Shown piece by piece: positions 53,141 to 64,000 of a stretch of DNA of 64,000 bases. Position 1 is the first letter of the stretch. Each line of letters begins with the position of its first letter. Under the pieces are notes generated by a model. That model saw only the letters and a list, made by a program, of their open reading frames with translations, made no database searches and was not told the DNA's origin. A program made the translations under genes and the position numbers. This stretch comes from Taxillus chinensis (lineage: Eukaryota > Streptophyta > Magnoliopsida > Santalales > Loranthaceae): positions 20,868,356-20,932,355 of the forward strand of contig CM042090.1 in NCBI GenBank assembly GCA_023512835.1, read 5' to 3'.

Positions 53141-53225
<85 letters not shown>

Positions 53226-54644
53226 AACGAAACCCAGATCAACACGTGAGGGATGGGCATCGATGGGGGAAGGGACTAGGGAGGGGGAGGGCGGGCGTTG
53301 GCAGGAGGAGGGAGAGGGCAGCAGCAGAGGGGGAGGATGGAGGAGACGCATGGGTATTTTAGGTTTTGAAAAAAAATTAGGTGATGTACCATTTTAGCAA
53401 AAGCTATAAATTTAAGTAAATTTACCTAAATTTATTACTATTGCTGATGATATAGCTAAACTTTTGGAGCAACTTTTCATTTATATTTGACTATAGCTAA
53501 GGGTATAACTAACCCATTGGAGATGCTCTAAGCATTGTTCTGTACATTTTAATTTTGGAATCTTTATCATTGCTTCTCTCAGCCAGTCACTCTGAGATAT
53601 CCTTTTCATATGTCATGTACTCCCTACTCTCAGCTGCCAATATACAATCAGATTCATGCATGGGTGTATGTCATTGTGTGTGTGTGTGTATCTGGAAGCC
53701 TATATAAGTTAAGAGTTGAGTACTTGCATTTCCTACTTATCAAAAGCAGTATTCTATTTTTCTATGGGCTATAGTGGCACTTGACAAAATTCAGATAGAC
53801 ATGTAGAAAAACCATTCTTTTTCTTTGCCACGTGTTCTTGGACTTGCAATTCTTTTCGATCTTACTTCTGAATTTCATTAACAAAATGATAGACTTTCAT
53901 TGTCTTAACACTGAGAAGGAAACACAAGGAACCCTTACAGCTCTCAGGGTCTTCAGCACAGCCACAAATCCCAGTTGTCCAATCTTCATCGGCAGGGGGC
54001 TGGTAGCTCTCGGGCAGGGGTTGCCCACATTCACTGCATTTGTGAACTTCCAACTGTACAATGATCATATAATCAACAAGGGAAACAGTTAAAATCCAAA
54101 CAACATAAGAAAACTTGAAATCTGAAAGAAAATTTTCTGTGTTTTCACCCAAGTAGGGGCACTTTCAGAATTAACTATACATGCATTAAATAAATAAATG
54201 CTTTAATAAACCGTTTCCTAACCCATGGCTCATCACAACTTTTACGGGTTATAAAATGGAAATGACCCAGTAACATGACCGAGGCTAAACCCAGAAAAAA
54301 CAAAAACAACAACAAGAAATTACATTCGCCGAAATTGAAAAATAGACACACACAAAGGATTCATCAAAACGCCACCGCTGTGAGTGACAAAATCTACGAA
54401 GTTGACTGGACTTTCACAAGGAGCCCAACAACACCGATTTTAAGGTTGGTCACAAGAAGATACAATACAAGACAGACACGCCCAAAATTTTCCGAGGAAA
54501 TCCGATGAACAACAATAAGATAGGAAAATCCGAAACCTGAGGAACTTCGATTGGTTGATTGAGTTCTCCCGGAGTGATATCCTCGGTCAGCTCTTGGGCT
54601 TTCTTGAGCTTCACGTAATGCGACTGATTCGTCCCGTCCGCCAT
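51665..54644 (-). CDS. CNR6: PLAC8-domain protein, cell number regulator 6-like
   Basis: Four exons on the minus strand, 54644-54537, 54053-53939, 52792-52521 and 51889-51665, encode 239 residues; splice phases agree. The N-terminus ([13 protein letters not shown], then [10 protein letters not shown]) and the [13 protein letters not shown] and DWTTGICGC motifs match plant CNR6-type proteins. The Cys-rich PLAC8 core includes [11 protein letters not shown], followed by two hydrophobic segments ([12 protein letters not shown] and [17 protein letters not shown]), and a C-terminal Cys/His cluster with repeated CC and CxxH spacing ahead of [13 protein letters not shown]8/CNR/FCR/PCR proteins are small membrane proteins linked to organ size and metal tolerance; the role of this CNR6 subgroup is less clear. 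The second intron holds a very long GA repeat and a probable MITE. The start is the only ATG giving the family N-terminus. Confidence 0.94.
52970..53532. mobile_element. Probable MITE in a PLAC8 intron
   Basis: The right end, inverted, reads TTAGAGCATCTCCAATGG, a terminal motif widespread in plant MITEs; the left end, GATAATCTCCAGTAGTAGC, is a degenerate counterpart. The interior has inverted AT-rich matches and the long CT repeat. No TSD was fixed, so the limits are approximate. Confidence 0.45.
53145..53222. repeat. (CT)39 microsatellite
   Basis: About 39 uninterrupted CT units, equal to (GA)39 in the sense orientation of the PLAC8 gene, inside its second intron. Likely highly polymorphic. 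Confidence 0.95.
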
Positions 54645-57600
54645 CGTCACTGATTTGCGGAACAATACGGAAGGACAATACGGTGGAATGGTAATGGAAA
54701 ATGTCAAAAGAAACGACAACACCTCGGACTAAATCGGGAGAACGTTCTAGGAAACGACCTCCTCGGTTGTGGACTGAAACGTCTGAATCCGAGCCCCAGT
54801 CTTAATTCTTAAACCACGGTTCAATTCACCTGCATTCGACGCCGTTGTCGGGTTATCTGGCGGTTCGCGACTCATATAACGACGCCGTATCGATACGATA
54901 AAACTCCAAATTCCAAATGTGCGATTATTTTAAAGGATAAAATTATTTTTTAAATCACGTTACTTATAAATACTTTTAAAATATGTAAATATATTTTTTA
55001 AAAATTATATTTTTAAAAATAATTATTTTTACATATAATTAATTTTTTATTTCTTTTTTAACGAATCCTTCTACCTTCTTCATTGTCTTCATGGCCACTT
55101 GCGGCTTGCTTGATGATGTTATGGGTTGGGGAGGTTGGGTGGTGAGGCTAGGGGCTAGGGGCAACGGAGAGGAGATGGGTTTTGGGCGGCAGGGCTGGTG
55201 AGGTTAGGAGATGAGGAGGCCAATAAGTAAGGGGCTAGGAGGTTAAGCGACGAGGAGGGCAGCGAGTTTGGGGTTTTAGGCGATGAGAAGAAATTTCAAT
55301 GGAACAGAAATTGTAATGTCAAAAGAAATCAAAAGACAAAATGATAAAAAATGTTTCATTACATAATGTAATTTTTGTAAACTTTAGAGGGGAGGGAATG
55401 GATTTATTCCTACATGAGAATATAAAATTGACATGAAAATCATTAACACTCTTCCTATTTGTGTATCAAACACGTAAAAGGAATGCAATTTAACTTCTTT
55501 TCTTTTCATTCTTGCATATCAAACATGGCCTAATTATTTTTTTTATAAGTTTATATACAAGCCATTTTTATATGTTTTACTGATAATATTTTATTGATTC
55601 AATGATTTGATAAAGCTTTACACGTAACTTGATCATAATTAGTAGGGTACTACTACATAAGATATGTGCGAAAAAGCTTGCGCAAAAGAATTTGTATTTA
55701 TCATTATATATATAGTTTTGTTATAAATGAGAATATGATGTCAACTTCTTATCGCGATAACTTTAATATGAACCGTTAAATATTGCAACCAACAGTCCAT
55801 ATTAGACTTTCATTTAACTGTAGCTCTGATACAACAATTCAATGTAGCAAAACTATAGTTAAATAAAAGTCTAATATAAACTGTTAAATATTTATCTAAT
55901 TATTAAACTTAAGGCTATCATGATAAGAATTTATTCTCACATCATTTGCGTAGCATGACTTTATATTTGTTCATTTAAGTTTTGGTGCATAATACACGAT
56001 ATTATATGCTTTCACTTAAAAGTTTTGGTTTGAAATTTTGGAAGATTGATATATTATGATTAATTTATAAATTCAACAATTCGGTAACTAAATTGATTAA
56101 ATGTAATATAATATATATTCAAAGACTTTATGTGTTTCTTACAAATATTGGTGGATAGATTATCCCATGATAATAAAGTTATAGAATTTTGATAAAGTGG
56201 CCCCCCCTCCCCCGCCAATCGGGAAAATGTTGCTAAATAAACTCAAAGTCTTAATTTCAATACCTCACTTCAACTATAGTAGTGGTCTAACTATTAGATT
56301 ATATATTTGTTGTTTAATATGCTTAGATAGTTAGTATACGTACTTAAAACATAACATAACAATAATATTATATTATTATTAATATATATATATATATATA
56401 TATAATAAAAATAGACGTATTAATAATATTTTAATATAAAATACATATGAATTATATTCAAATTTTTTTTAAGATAGTTAATAGATTGATTTAAGATTAC
56501 ATGATCTACTTAAAAATTATTTAATAAAAAATACATTAATAATTGAACTAATAATATTATTTATATGCTTTATTATTTATTATTTATTATTTATTTTTTG
56601 CATCATGCATGATTCATATCTGTATATAATATTATAAGCACTTTCATTGATAGATTTGGTAAAAACTATGGTACCCCTCAAATTTAATAAAATTACATTC
56701 CAATCATTATAGTTAAACATATTATATTATGTACTATTGTTTCTAATTCTTTATGAGAATTATATTTTTATTCAAATAAATAAATAAATCATATATCTTG
56801 CAAGTTGAATGGAATTAAATTGTACTCCATACATTAATAATTTAATATATTCAATACTGTTATTTTTTAGAATAGTCATTTTTGTCTTTATTATTAATAC
56901 CATAGAATGTAATTTTTAACATAAATTATACAAAATTAATTTGATTTGTTGAATGATTTGAAAATAAGGATACAAATGTATTTTACTAAACTAAATTTAA
57001 TTATATTAATTTCAAAGGACATAATTTACTTATTATAATTTGTTTAAATAAGAGACATAAGTGGCATAAAAACTTTTGTAAAATAATATTTAATAACCGA
57101 ACCCAAGTATTATTTTCTCTTAATCCTTTTTTCAAGTGTCCTTCAACATACTTAAAAACAAAGAAAGTTTAGCACACACTCCCCATTGAAATTGAATTTA
57201 TTTATCTACCTTAACAATTCAAAACAATGCAATTCAATCAAGACGAACAAAATATTAAAATTTTAATCAATTTCCAAAAACAACAAATTCTAAAAGCGTA
57301 AACAAGTAACTATGATAATAAATTTTCATATTTATCGTAAAAAATTAAACGACTTAATCATTAAAATTTAATAATTATACAATTCTGAATATATATCATT
57401 TTTATTTCTCTCATCATCATTTATTCTGAAAGCATTCCCCAACATTTGTTTTTGAAAAAAAGACTTATTTGAAAAAAATGATTTGACGGCATCATAACAT
57501 TAGCTAGACATACCATACAGAACCTAAATAATATAATGATTTGACGGCCTCAATTCCCAAAACAAAAAACAAAACAACAAAACCAGACTTCCCAAGCCCT

Positions 57601-57817
57601 CCCCCCTTCATGGAAGACAAAACACCATATCTTGCAGAAGTTTTCATCTCTATGGTTCATTGTATTCATACATCAGCATTTATCGGTCTTCAAAAAAGGG
57701 CGTTTTAAAAAATCTTTCCCCCCAGATTCATCATAAGCTCTTTTATATAGTGAATTCATTAAATCCAAGCTCGACAAAAGAATGACTGTATACTGCCCCC
57801 CAGGCCCCAAGGAGGAA
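54645..57817. other. Intergenic region between PLAC8 and NUP62
   Basis: The left 250 bases are GC-richer promoter/leader sequence of the PLAC8 gene. A GGC/GAGG-rich patch at about 55080-55300 may be the core of an old transposon whose right end contains TATCAAACATGGCC (near 55520). The remainder is very AT-rich. No gene is supported. Confidence 0.45.
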
Positions 57818-59095
57818 TCAACTCAGCCAAAATCTCTGACCTGGGAGTTCACGGTCAGAGGAGGAGCCCTGTTTTGCTAGTTCATGAATTCGCACCGAGA
57901 ACTCTTCCGCCTGATAAAACCAAACCACAAGTTAGGTATTAGCATAAATCAATATACTGTGTTTTCATTTTCCCTTCAACTTCGGTGCGGGATGTCATGC
58001 CAGAAGGCATATATAAAAATCTACACCACTAACACAATTCTAGAGGCAGGAAATTCTAGAAGACGGAACAAATGGAAAAGAATTTTGCAGGGTAAACCAA
58101 AACGGGAAGGTTCTACATAAGAGAATGTAAGCCTCGTGAAACCAGATTTCTATTCGGAAGATAAATAAGTACTTATGTGACCAATAATACAATTTGCCTA
58201 GGTGACTTGCATTCAGCAATATTTCCATCATCTCATTAGGGCTGTCACAGCGAGTATAAGAGAAAAGAAGTAAATATATCTTCCTAAATTCTAAATTTTA
58301 TTACTTAACAAATTTTAGTTCGTATTTTTAAACGGGTCAGCATTCCTAAGAAAAAATATAACATTAGAAGAAGGCACTGAGGTGCAATGAACTGTGTTTA
58401 AAATATAACTTTCTTGGAGCTTGTTTAATCATAAACAAATGACAGTAAAGCAGGTTCAATAAATTTCACCATGAAGTTATGACAATTGATGAAGGTGAAA
58501 AAAGGCACCAACCTTTTCATCAATCCACATTAATGAACTGAGTTGGTTGTTCAAAATTCGAACAACAACATCTAATGGAGTCATTCCATCAATGGCATCC
58601 AGTTCTCCATTCTAAAAAAAAACAAGGGGAAAAATATATGTAATTACAAAGTTATTGAAAGCATAATCTTAAACAAGCACGCACATACATTTAATAAAAT
58701 AAAATGAAAATGGTTAAAGAACTGAAGATCTTTGCCTGGCTAGAATTTATTGTTTGAATAATTGATTTAATCTGTTCTGTCATCTGTTCCATCTCCCTTT
58801 CTATAAATTCAGCCTGCTCATACCTGAAATACGAACCAAAACATGTGAGACATAGGGAAAGTAACAAGTGCACCTTTTGACAGGAGAATCAAGCACAAGG
58901 CACAGAAGCAGCCAAGAGGATAGACAGTGGAATAGAGAAAAGATGCTCTTAAGGTCAATCACAATTCAGTCATAAAAACTGATGTACTCACATTGCATCC
59001 CTAGTGGATGCAGCTTCATCATCAAGAAGCAACCCACGCTCATCCTTGTAAATGCGCTCAGCTTCTTCTTCCATGCTCTGCAAAGCCTTGTCAAC
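57818..59095 (-). CDS. NUP62: Nuclear pore protein NUP62, C-terminal exons (partial)
   Basis: Four exons on the minus strand, 59095-58992, 58823-58736, 58611-58513 and 57910-57818, encode the last 127 residues. They form the C-terminal part of the Nsp1/p62 coiled-coil domain: VDKALQSMEEEAERIYKDE, then YEQAEFIEREMEQMTEQI, then GMTPLDVVVRILNNQL and the MWIDEKAEEF segment, ending in a short variable tail. NUP62 is an FG nucleoporin that, with NUP54 and NUP58, lines the central transport channel; the FG repeats and the rest of the coiled coil must lie beyond 64000. The intron after residue block INSSQ begins with GC instead of GT. The next upstream intron is longer than 4.9 kb and full of transposons. 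Confidence 0.92.
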
Positions 59096-59778
59096 CTAGA
59101 AGAATCCAACCAAAATTTTGGATAAGCAGAAATTGCGAGCACAAACCAGTGGGGGGTGGGTGGGTGGGTTGGTGATGGTTAAACAAAGATGTAAGAAAAT
59201 TTTCCTTCTCTTATGTGGTTACAACAGAAGACCAGAGGCTTGAGGAGGGAGGAGAGCCCCTGTCACCTGAACCTGGCGCAGGAGTCTTCCTCCACTGCCA
59301 GCCTGTTCCTCAAAATGTACGAGTACTATAAATTAGTTATTTTGAGAAGAAAGCCCACAGCCCAGCTAAAGCCATCTCTGTCAACAAGATGGATCATTTG
59401 TAGTGAATCCAGTCCATTTTGCAGTAAGTGACTCAGTCTAACTTTTAGCACTTTGACATATACAAGAAATGGACACAACAAGAGCTGAATTACTTAAACA
59501 ATTTTGCTACCATTGCCAATTTCTTTGCATAAAGGCAAATCATCTTTCCCGAACCAGTGTCTAGGGCCCTTCTTTTATGGTTAAAACTTGAACGCTAAAA
59601 CCATCACACACAAAAGTGAAGTATGGTTCCCTGATCGTATGCACACAAGCAAGAGAAGGAAAGTTATTAAAGGCCCAGGTGCATGCAAGAGACAAAGAGG
59701 CCCCTGGGCCAAGGCATAAGGCCCGACAGATAGGCCCATGCATACATTTTATCTTTCTCTCTCTCTCTCACACACACA
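59096..59778 (-). other. NUP62 intron sequence before the copia element
   Basis: Intron DNA between the splice acceptor at 59096-59097 and the copia LTR. It ends in a CT/CA run (59757-59778) directly abutting the LTR. No gene is seen. Confidence 0.5.
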
Positions 59779-59984
59779 TGTTAAGCTGTAAAATACTATA
59801 TTACATAGCTGTCAATCATTTAGTTAAATCCCACGAATCATAGGATTGTAGTTCTCATTTTCTAGGCTTTCTTTCTTTTTGTATTTCTAGGATTTGTTTC
59901 CGTATTAGCTTATAAATATTAGTATCATAAAGAAGCAGAAAATATGAACGAGAATAAGAATTTCTCTCCATCTAAAATTCCACA
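59779..59984 (+). repeat. Candidate 5' LTR of the copia element
   Basis: Starts TG and ends CA, about 206 bp, immediately followed by TGGTACAGGAGC, a degenerate initiator-tRNA primer-binding site. A TATAAATA-like motif lies near 59911. The matching 3' LTR is outside the window, so the limits rest on these signals only. Confidence 0.6.
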
Positions 59985-60787
59985 TGGTACAGGAGCACTA
60001 GGGCTAGATTCCTAGATTTCCAAATATAGCTGTTACAGCTGCATTATTGCTCTTATTTTCCTCTTAACTTTCACCCTCCAAAATGACTACATCTGAAATC
60101 TCATCCGAAATCGGACCCACAGCCACAGACCATGCCATGACAAGTGATCTTCAAAATATTAGACCAACCCATAGATTGAATGAGGGCAACTACCTCAAAT
60201 GGTCACAATTTGTCGGGATGCATCTGAAGGGCAAAGGAAAACTGAGCCATTTACTTGAACAGGACCAGAGCACCGAGACACTATCTTTGATGGGTGGGAT
60301 GAGGTCGAAGCCATGATCATGTCATGGCTACAGAATTCCATTGAACCATACATACACAATACTTGCATGTTTCTACTGATAGCTATGGAAATCTGGGATT
60401 CAATTTGACGAAAATACTTAGAGGCTCGTGATGCATCCCAATTGTATGATATTAAGGTGATGCATCTCAAGTGTATGCTAATTCGCTGCAGAAATTATGG
60501 CAAGAACTCGACCATTATTGAGTATTTCAGCTGCGATGTCCAGAAGATGCAGTCATTTTGAAGAGTTTTATTGAAAAAGATCATGATTTCATAGTTGGGC
60601 TTAACTATGAATTTGATCAAGCCAAAATCCAAATACAAAAGAGTAAAAACTAGAAAGGTAGGAAAAAAAGTGACCTGCCAAGGAAAGACAACCTAGACAA
60701 CTTGTGGCGTGTCTATTACAAGAAGCCTATACATACAAAGGAACAATGCACGAAATTGAATGGCAAACCAATTACTTCAAGCCGAAA

Positions 60788-61253
60788 GTGGAAATCTTTT
60801 CATGTGCAAATCTTCGGAACATGTGGATCACATTTTCCTTCATTGCCTTTATGCCAAGAGTTTGTGGGATATGGTTCTGAGTCTTTTCGGCATCTCGTAG
60901 GTGATGCCTTGGTTTCTTCGCACATTGTTTGTCGGGTGATTGCGCAGTGTGGGGCGACATTTGGCGGTGTGATGGGTCGTCCCTCATTGCATTCTTTGGA
61001 GTATTTGACGGGAGCGAAACGCGCGAGGTTTTGAAGATACGGAATGACCCGCTGTTGAGCTCTCTTGTACTTTTTTTTCATTCTTCGGGTGATTGATTGT
61101 ATGCTTCGGGCAGGATATGTTGTTCTTTCATTTGGGATGTTGTGGATAGCTGCTCTTTTTGATTGGGTTATTTTTGTTTTTGTATTCTCGCCTTTCATGC
61201 ACTTCTTGTGTGCGTTTTGCTTCTCATAAATCAATAAATTCTCTTTAAAAAAA
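60788..61253 (+). mobile_element. 5'-truncated L1-type LINE inserted in the copia element
   Basis: A 466-bp 3' fragment of a non-LTR retrotransposon. It encodes the C-terminal zinc-binding-like region of the polymerase (HVDHIFLHCLYAKSLWDMV, near 60822-60880), then 3'UTR and a terminal A run. A 14-bp duplication, ACTTCAAGCCGAAA at 60774-60787 and ACTTCAAGCCAAAA at 61254-61267 (one difference), marks target-primed insertion. It interrupts the copia gag-protease stretch. Confidence 0.85.
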
Positions 61254-61951
61254 ACTTCAAGCCAAAACTGAGTGAATCAAGCAACACAGCCAAAACCCTA
61301 GGTCCATCAAACTGAGCAAGTTAATCACAAAGAAGCTCAGGAGAAAGCAACCTTCAGCAATGAAGAAATTGAGAAATTAAGAGGTTTGTTAGGGTAATTT
61401 TTGGATTATTGATTCCAGGTCTATTGACTATATGACTCATACTTCATCCCATTTCAGCACTTATACACCTTGCCACTGTTGCAGGGGTTGGAGATATTCC
61501 TATCACACCACATTCATTGAGAAACGTCCATATTCTATCTTCCAATCATATCTCAATACAGAAACTCACAAAAGACCTTCATTGCCAAGTTATTTTTTAC
61601 CCATCTTATGGTGTTTTTTAGGATCAGGACCCAATGTCTTGGACTTGATTCAGGTGTCGGAGAGGAGGATTGGACTTGCTAAAGAACAAGACACCTCTCA
61701 TGACTAATTTGTATTCATTGTTTCTTAGTACTTCAAATAAAGAAGCTATTTGGCTTCATCATTTTTGTTTGGGCCGTCCATTTTTCAAATTTTGAGTATC
61801 ATGTTTCCATCCTTGTTGGTTTGACTATCAAAGATTTCCATTGTGATATTTGTGAATTAGCCAAACAAAATTGTGAACTATTTTCAATCAACAATCAACG
61901 CAATTCAAATCCCTTTGACTTAATCCACAATGACATTTGGGGACCTTTTAT

Positions 61952-62728
61952 CAAAGTTGTCAAAAGTGTTAGGCGCACTTAAGACGCAAAGAGTACCCTA
62001 TTGCTTTAAGCGTTAAAAACGCACTTTAGAGAAGCAAAGCACAAGTTATAAAAAATATATATTATTTATAAACTATAATCCATTAAATAAAATATTTACA
62101 TATTATTCTTATTATAACTACTATCATAATAAATCTTTTTATTGTTAGAGTTGTATTCTTCAACATTATCTTTTTCTGACTCTTAATCTTCCTCTTTCAT
62201 GTCATGGTCTATAAAACCTTTAGAACTATCAATGTTTAAGCTTAACCTTCCTTAGGTTGACTTGGCTTACTTCCTAATAATTTTATTATTTAATATCTCA
62301 TATTTACAACATTCATATACACGGTATTAGGCCATTTAGAGCTTCAGTAAAATAAAGAACTAAAATAATTTTATTATTTAATATAATACAGAGCACAATT
62401 TAATATTTCATTGAGAACGATCACACCTGATATCAATGGAAGAAGCTCATCTATCTAGATCGTCTGTCGAGGTCATCAATAAATGGAGGTCGCGTCATCA
62501 TGAGGTCATCGATGTTTTGGCATCGCAAGGTTTTCCGTCGTCGATGATCTGGCATTGCACAATTAGCTCTTGCTATTTATTTTTTTAGCAAGGCACACGC
62601 CTCTCGTGTTGAGAAAAGGCCCACAAAGTGTGGCAAGGTGCACACGCCTCTCAAGCAATGGGTGCCCCGCTACGCTTCATGTGCTTAAGTGAGAGGGAGG
62701 GGGGGGGGGGGCACTTTTGACTACATTG
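61952..62728. mobile_element. hAT-like element inserted in copia integrase region
   Basis: About 777 bp with 17-bp terminal inverted repeats, CAAAGTTGTCAAAAGTG on the left and CACTTTTGACTACATTG on the right. The inner 10 bp are perfect; two of the outer positions differ. A possible 8-bp TSD, CCTTTTAT (61944-61951) and CCTTCCAT (62729-62736), has two mismatches. Subterminal GGCGC/GCGCC-type words occur near both ends. No transposase frame. Copia integrase sequence continues on both sides. Confidence 0.7.
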
Positions 62729-64000
62729 CCTTCCATAACTCCAAACATTTCTAGAGCTTATTGGTTAGTTTGTCACTTTAATTGAAGATTGCTAAGGATC
62801 CATGGACTTTCTTACTCAAACATTAATCTGACGGAAGTAACATTATTCCTTTAATTCTATGATTGAAACTCAATTTGGGCTCAATATCAAAGTCTTTTGA
62901 TATGATAATGCTAGAAATTACTTCAATCAAGCATGGACTACTTATTTTCAAAAGGAAGGCATTGTCCATAAATCATCTTGTGTGAATACACCACAACAAA
63001 ATGTGATAGCTGAAAGAAAAAATAGCCATCTTCTTTGTTGTTTCATGGACAAGTTTCTCAACCGTATTGGAAAGAAGCTATGATTCCAGCTACATGATCA
63101 ATAGATTGCCCTCAACTATATTAGACCACAAAATCCCTATAAAAGTTCTTTCTAAGTTTCTGTACATCTAAGTCTTACAACATGAATTTTTGGTTGTAAT
63201 GGTGTACTTCATTTGCACACATCCATCGTCATTAACAAGGAAAGTTAGATCCTTGTGCAATCAAATGCGTGTTTCTTGGTTACTCACAAACACAAAAAAG
63301 CTATAAATGTTACCATCTTTCCCAAAAAATTTCTCTACACAGATGTCACATTTGTTGAAAATATGCCCTATTTTTCAGAAGTCAGAACTTCATCCTCCAA
63401 GAGAGTTTTCAGCTGTGACAGATAACAGTCTTGGTGTCATTCATAGCTTGGATTTATCGTCCAATGTCACCATCAATCCAAACTTGTCCACTGCAACTTC
63501 TCCCACACAGCAATCTGTCTCTGTTTCTATTCCCACCAGTCCAGCTTATATTCATGATTCTATGAAATTTTCTCAGGTGTATTCAAGGAGGACAGTCAGT
63601 TCCAATACAAGAGCAAGTCCAAAATCCCACTATGGACACTGTCCATGAAAGCATAATAAGTCCAGAAACTCCTCTGGATAAGCATCTACGTGAAACTGAT
63701 CGCTACTTACCTGCAGTTAGAAAAGGGACTAGAGAGTTCACCAAGTAACCGTTGTATCCACCATCACCATCAAATTATGTGTCCCTAGATAGAATATCAT
63801 CGCAATACCAGAACTTTATTGAGTTTTAAGCATAATTACTGTCCCTAAAACCTTGTCCGAAGCAATGTCAATATAGGAATGGAGGGATACCATAGAAGAA
63901 GAGGTGAAGGCACTGCAAAAAAAAAAAAAAAAAACGTGGGAACTTGTTGATAGGCCAAGGGGGAAACATCTCGATGGGAGCAAGTGGGCATTCACTATAA

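Larger units (their letters stand above)
59779..64000 (+). mobile_element. Degenerate Ty1-copia retrotransposon, antisense in NUP62 intron
   Basis: Plus-strand element running off the right edge. A 206-bp candidate 5' LTR (59779-59984) begins TGTTAAG and ends CACA; next comes a primer-binding-like site resembling the complement of initiator tRNA-Met. The gag-like frame starts at 60083 (RLNEGNYLKWSQF motif), with a zinc-knuckle remnant near 60705-60760, a decayed aspartic-protease region near 61400-61450, integrase pieces near 61735-61945 and 62740-63060 (with a TPQQNVIAERK motif near 62990), and the beginning of the reverse-transcriptase domain (TWELVDRP near 63941) at the edge. Many stops and frameshifts, plus two internal insertions, make it inactive. 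Confidence 0.85.

Overview
This is nuclear DNA from a flowering plant. The evidence is spliced genes with GT-AG introns, plant-only families (SBP-box factors, a PLAC8/cell-number-regulator protein), a miR156 target site, AT-rich intergenic DNA full of (AT)n and (CT)n microsatellites, and plant-type transposons. The species cannot be fixed from the sequence; nothing looks bacterial, viral or organellar.

Layout, left to right: a type II prohibitin gene (+, 835-3015, five coding exons); a miR156-targeted SBP-box (SPL) gene (+, 8034-11807, three exons); an SPL8-type SBP-box gene (-, 20776-19243, three exons), convergent with the first; a small conserved gene of unknown function (-, 31066-29464); a 20-exon mitochondrial elongation factor G gene (-, 46171-32960); a PLAC8/CNR6-type gene (-, 54644-51665); and the last four exons of nucleoporin NUP62 (-, 59095-57818), whose 5' part lies beyond the right edge. 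All exon joins were checked by reading frame, and every coding sequence closes in frame at a length normal for its family.

The space between and inside genes is mostly AT-rich and carries mobile elements that can be delimited by terminal repeats and target-site duplications (TSDs): a Harbinger-like element (5421-6342, TSD TTA); a nearly full-length foldback MITE with a perfect 9-bp TSD (24990-25414, Mutator type); an antisense RTE-like LINE fossil, a hAT-like element, a small MITE and a degenerate minisatellite, all in EF-G introns; and a Ty1-copia element in a NUP62 intron that was itself hit by a LINE tail and a hAT-like element.

The genes do not form one pathway. Prohibitin and EF-G both act in mitochondria (inner-membrane scaffold and translation). 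The two SPL genes are developmental transcription factors with contrasting regulation: one keeps a miR156 site, the SPL8-type gene does not. EF-G, PLAC8 and NUP62 lie in a row on one strand, an order I recall from Arabidopsis chromosome 2. I found no undescribed multi-gene system; the most unusual items are the nested insertions, the intact foldback MITE, a GC-AG intron in NUP62, a variant miR156 site, and two GC-rich intergenic islands without a recognisable gene.
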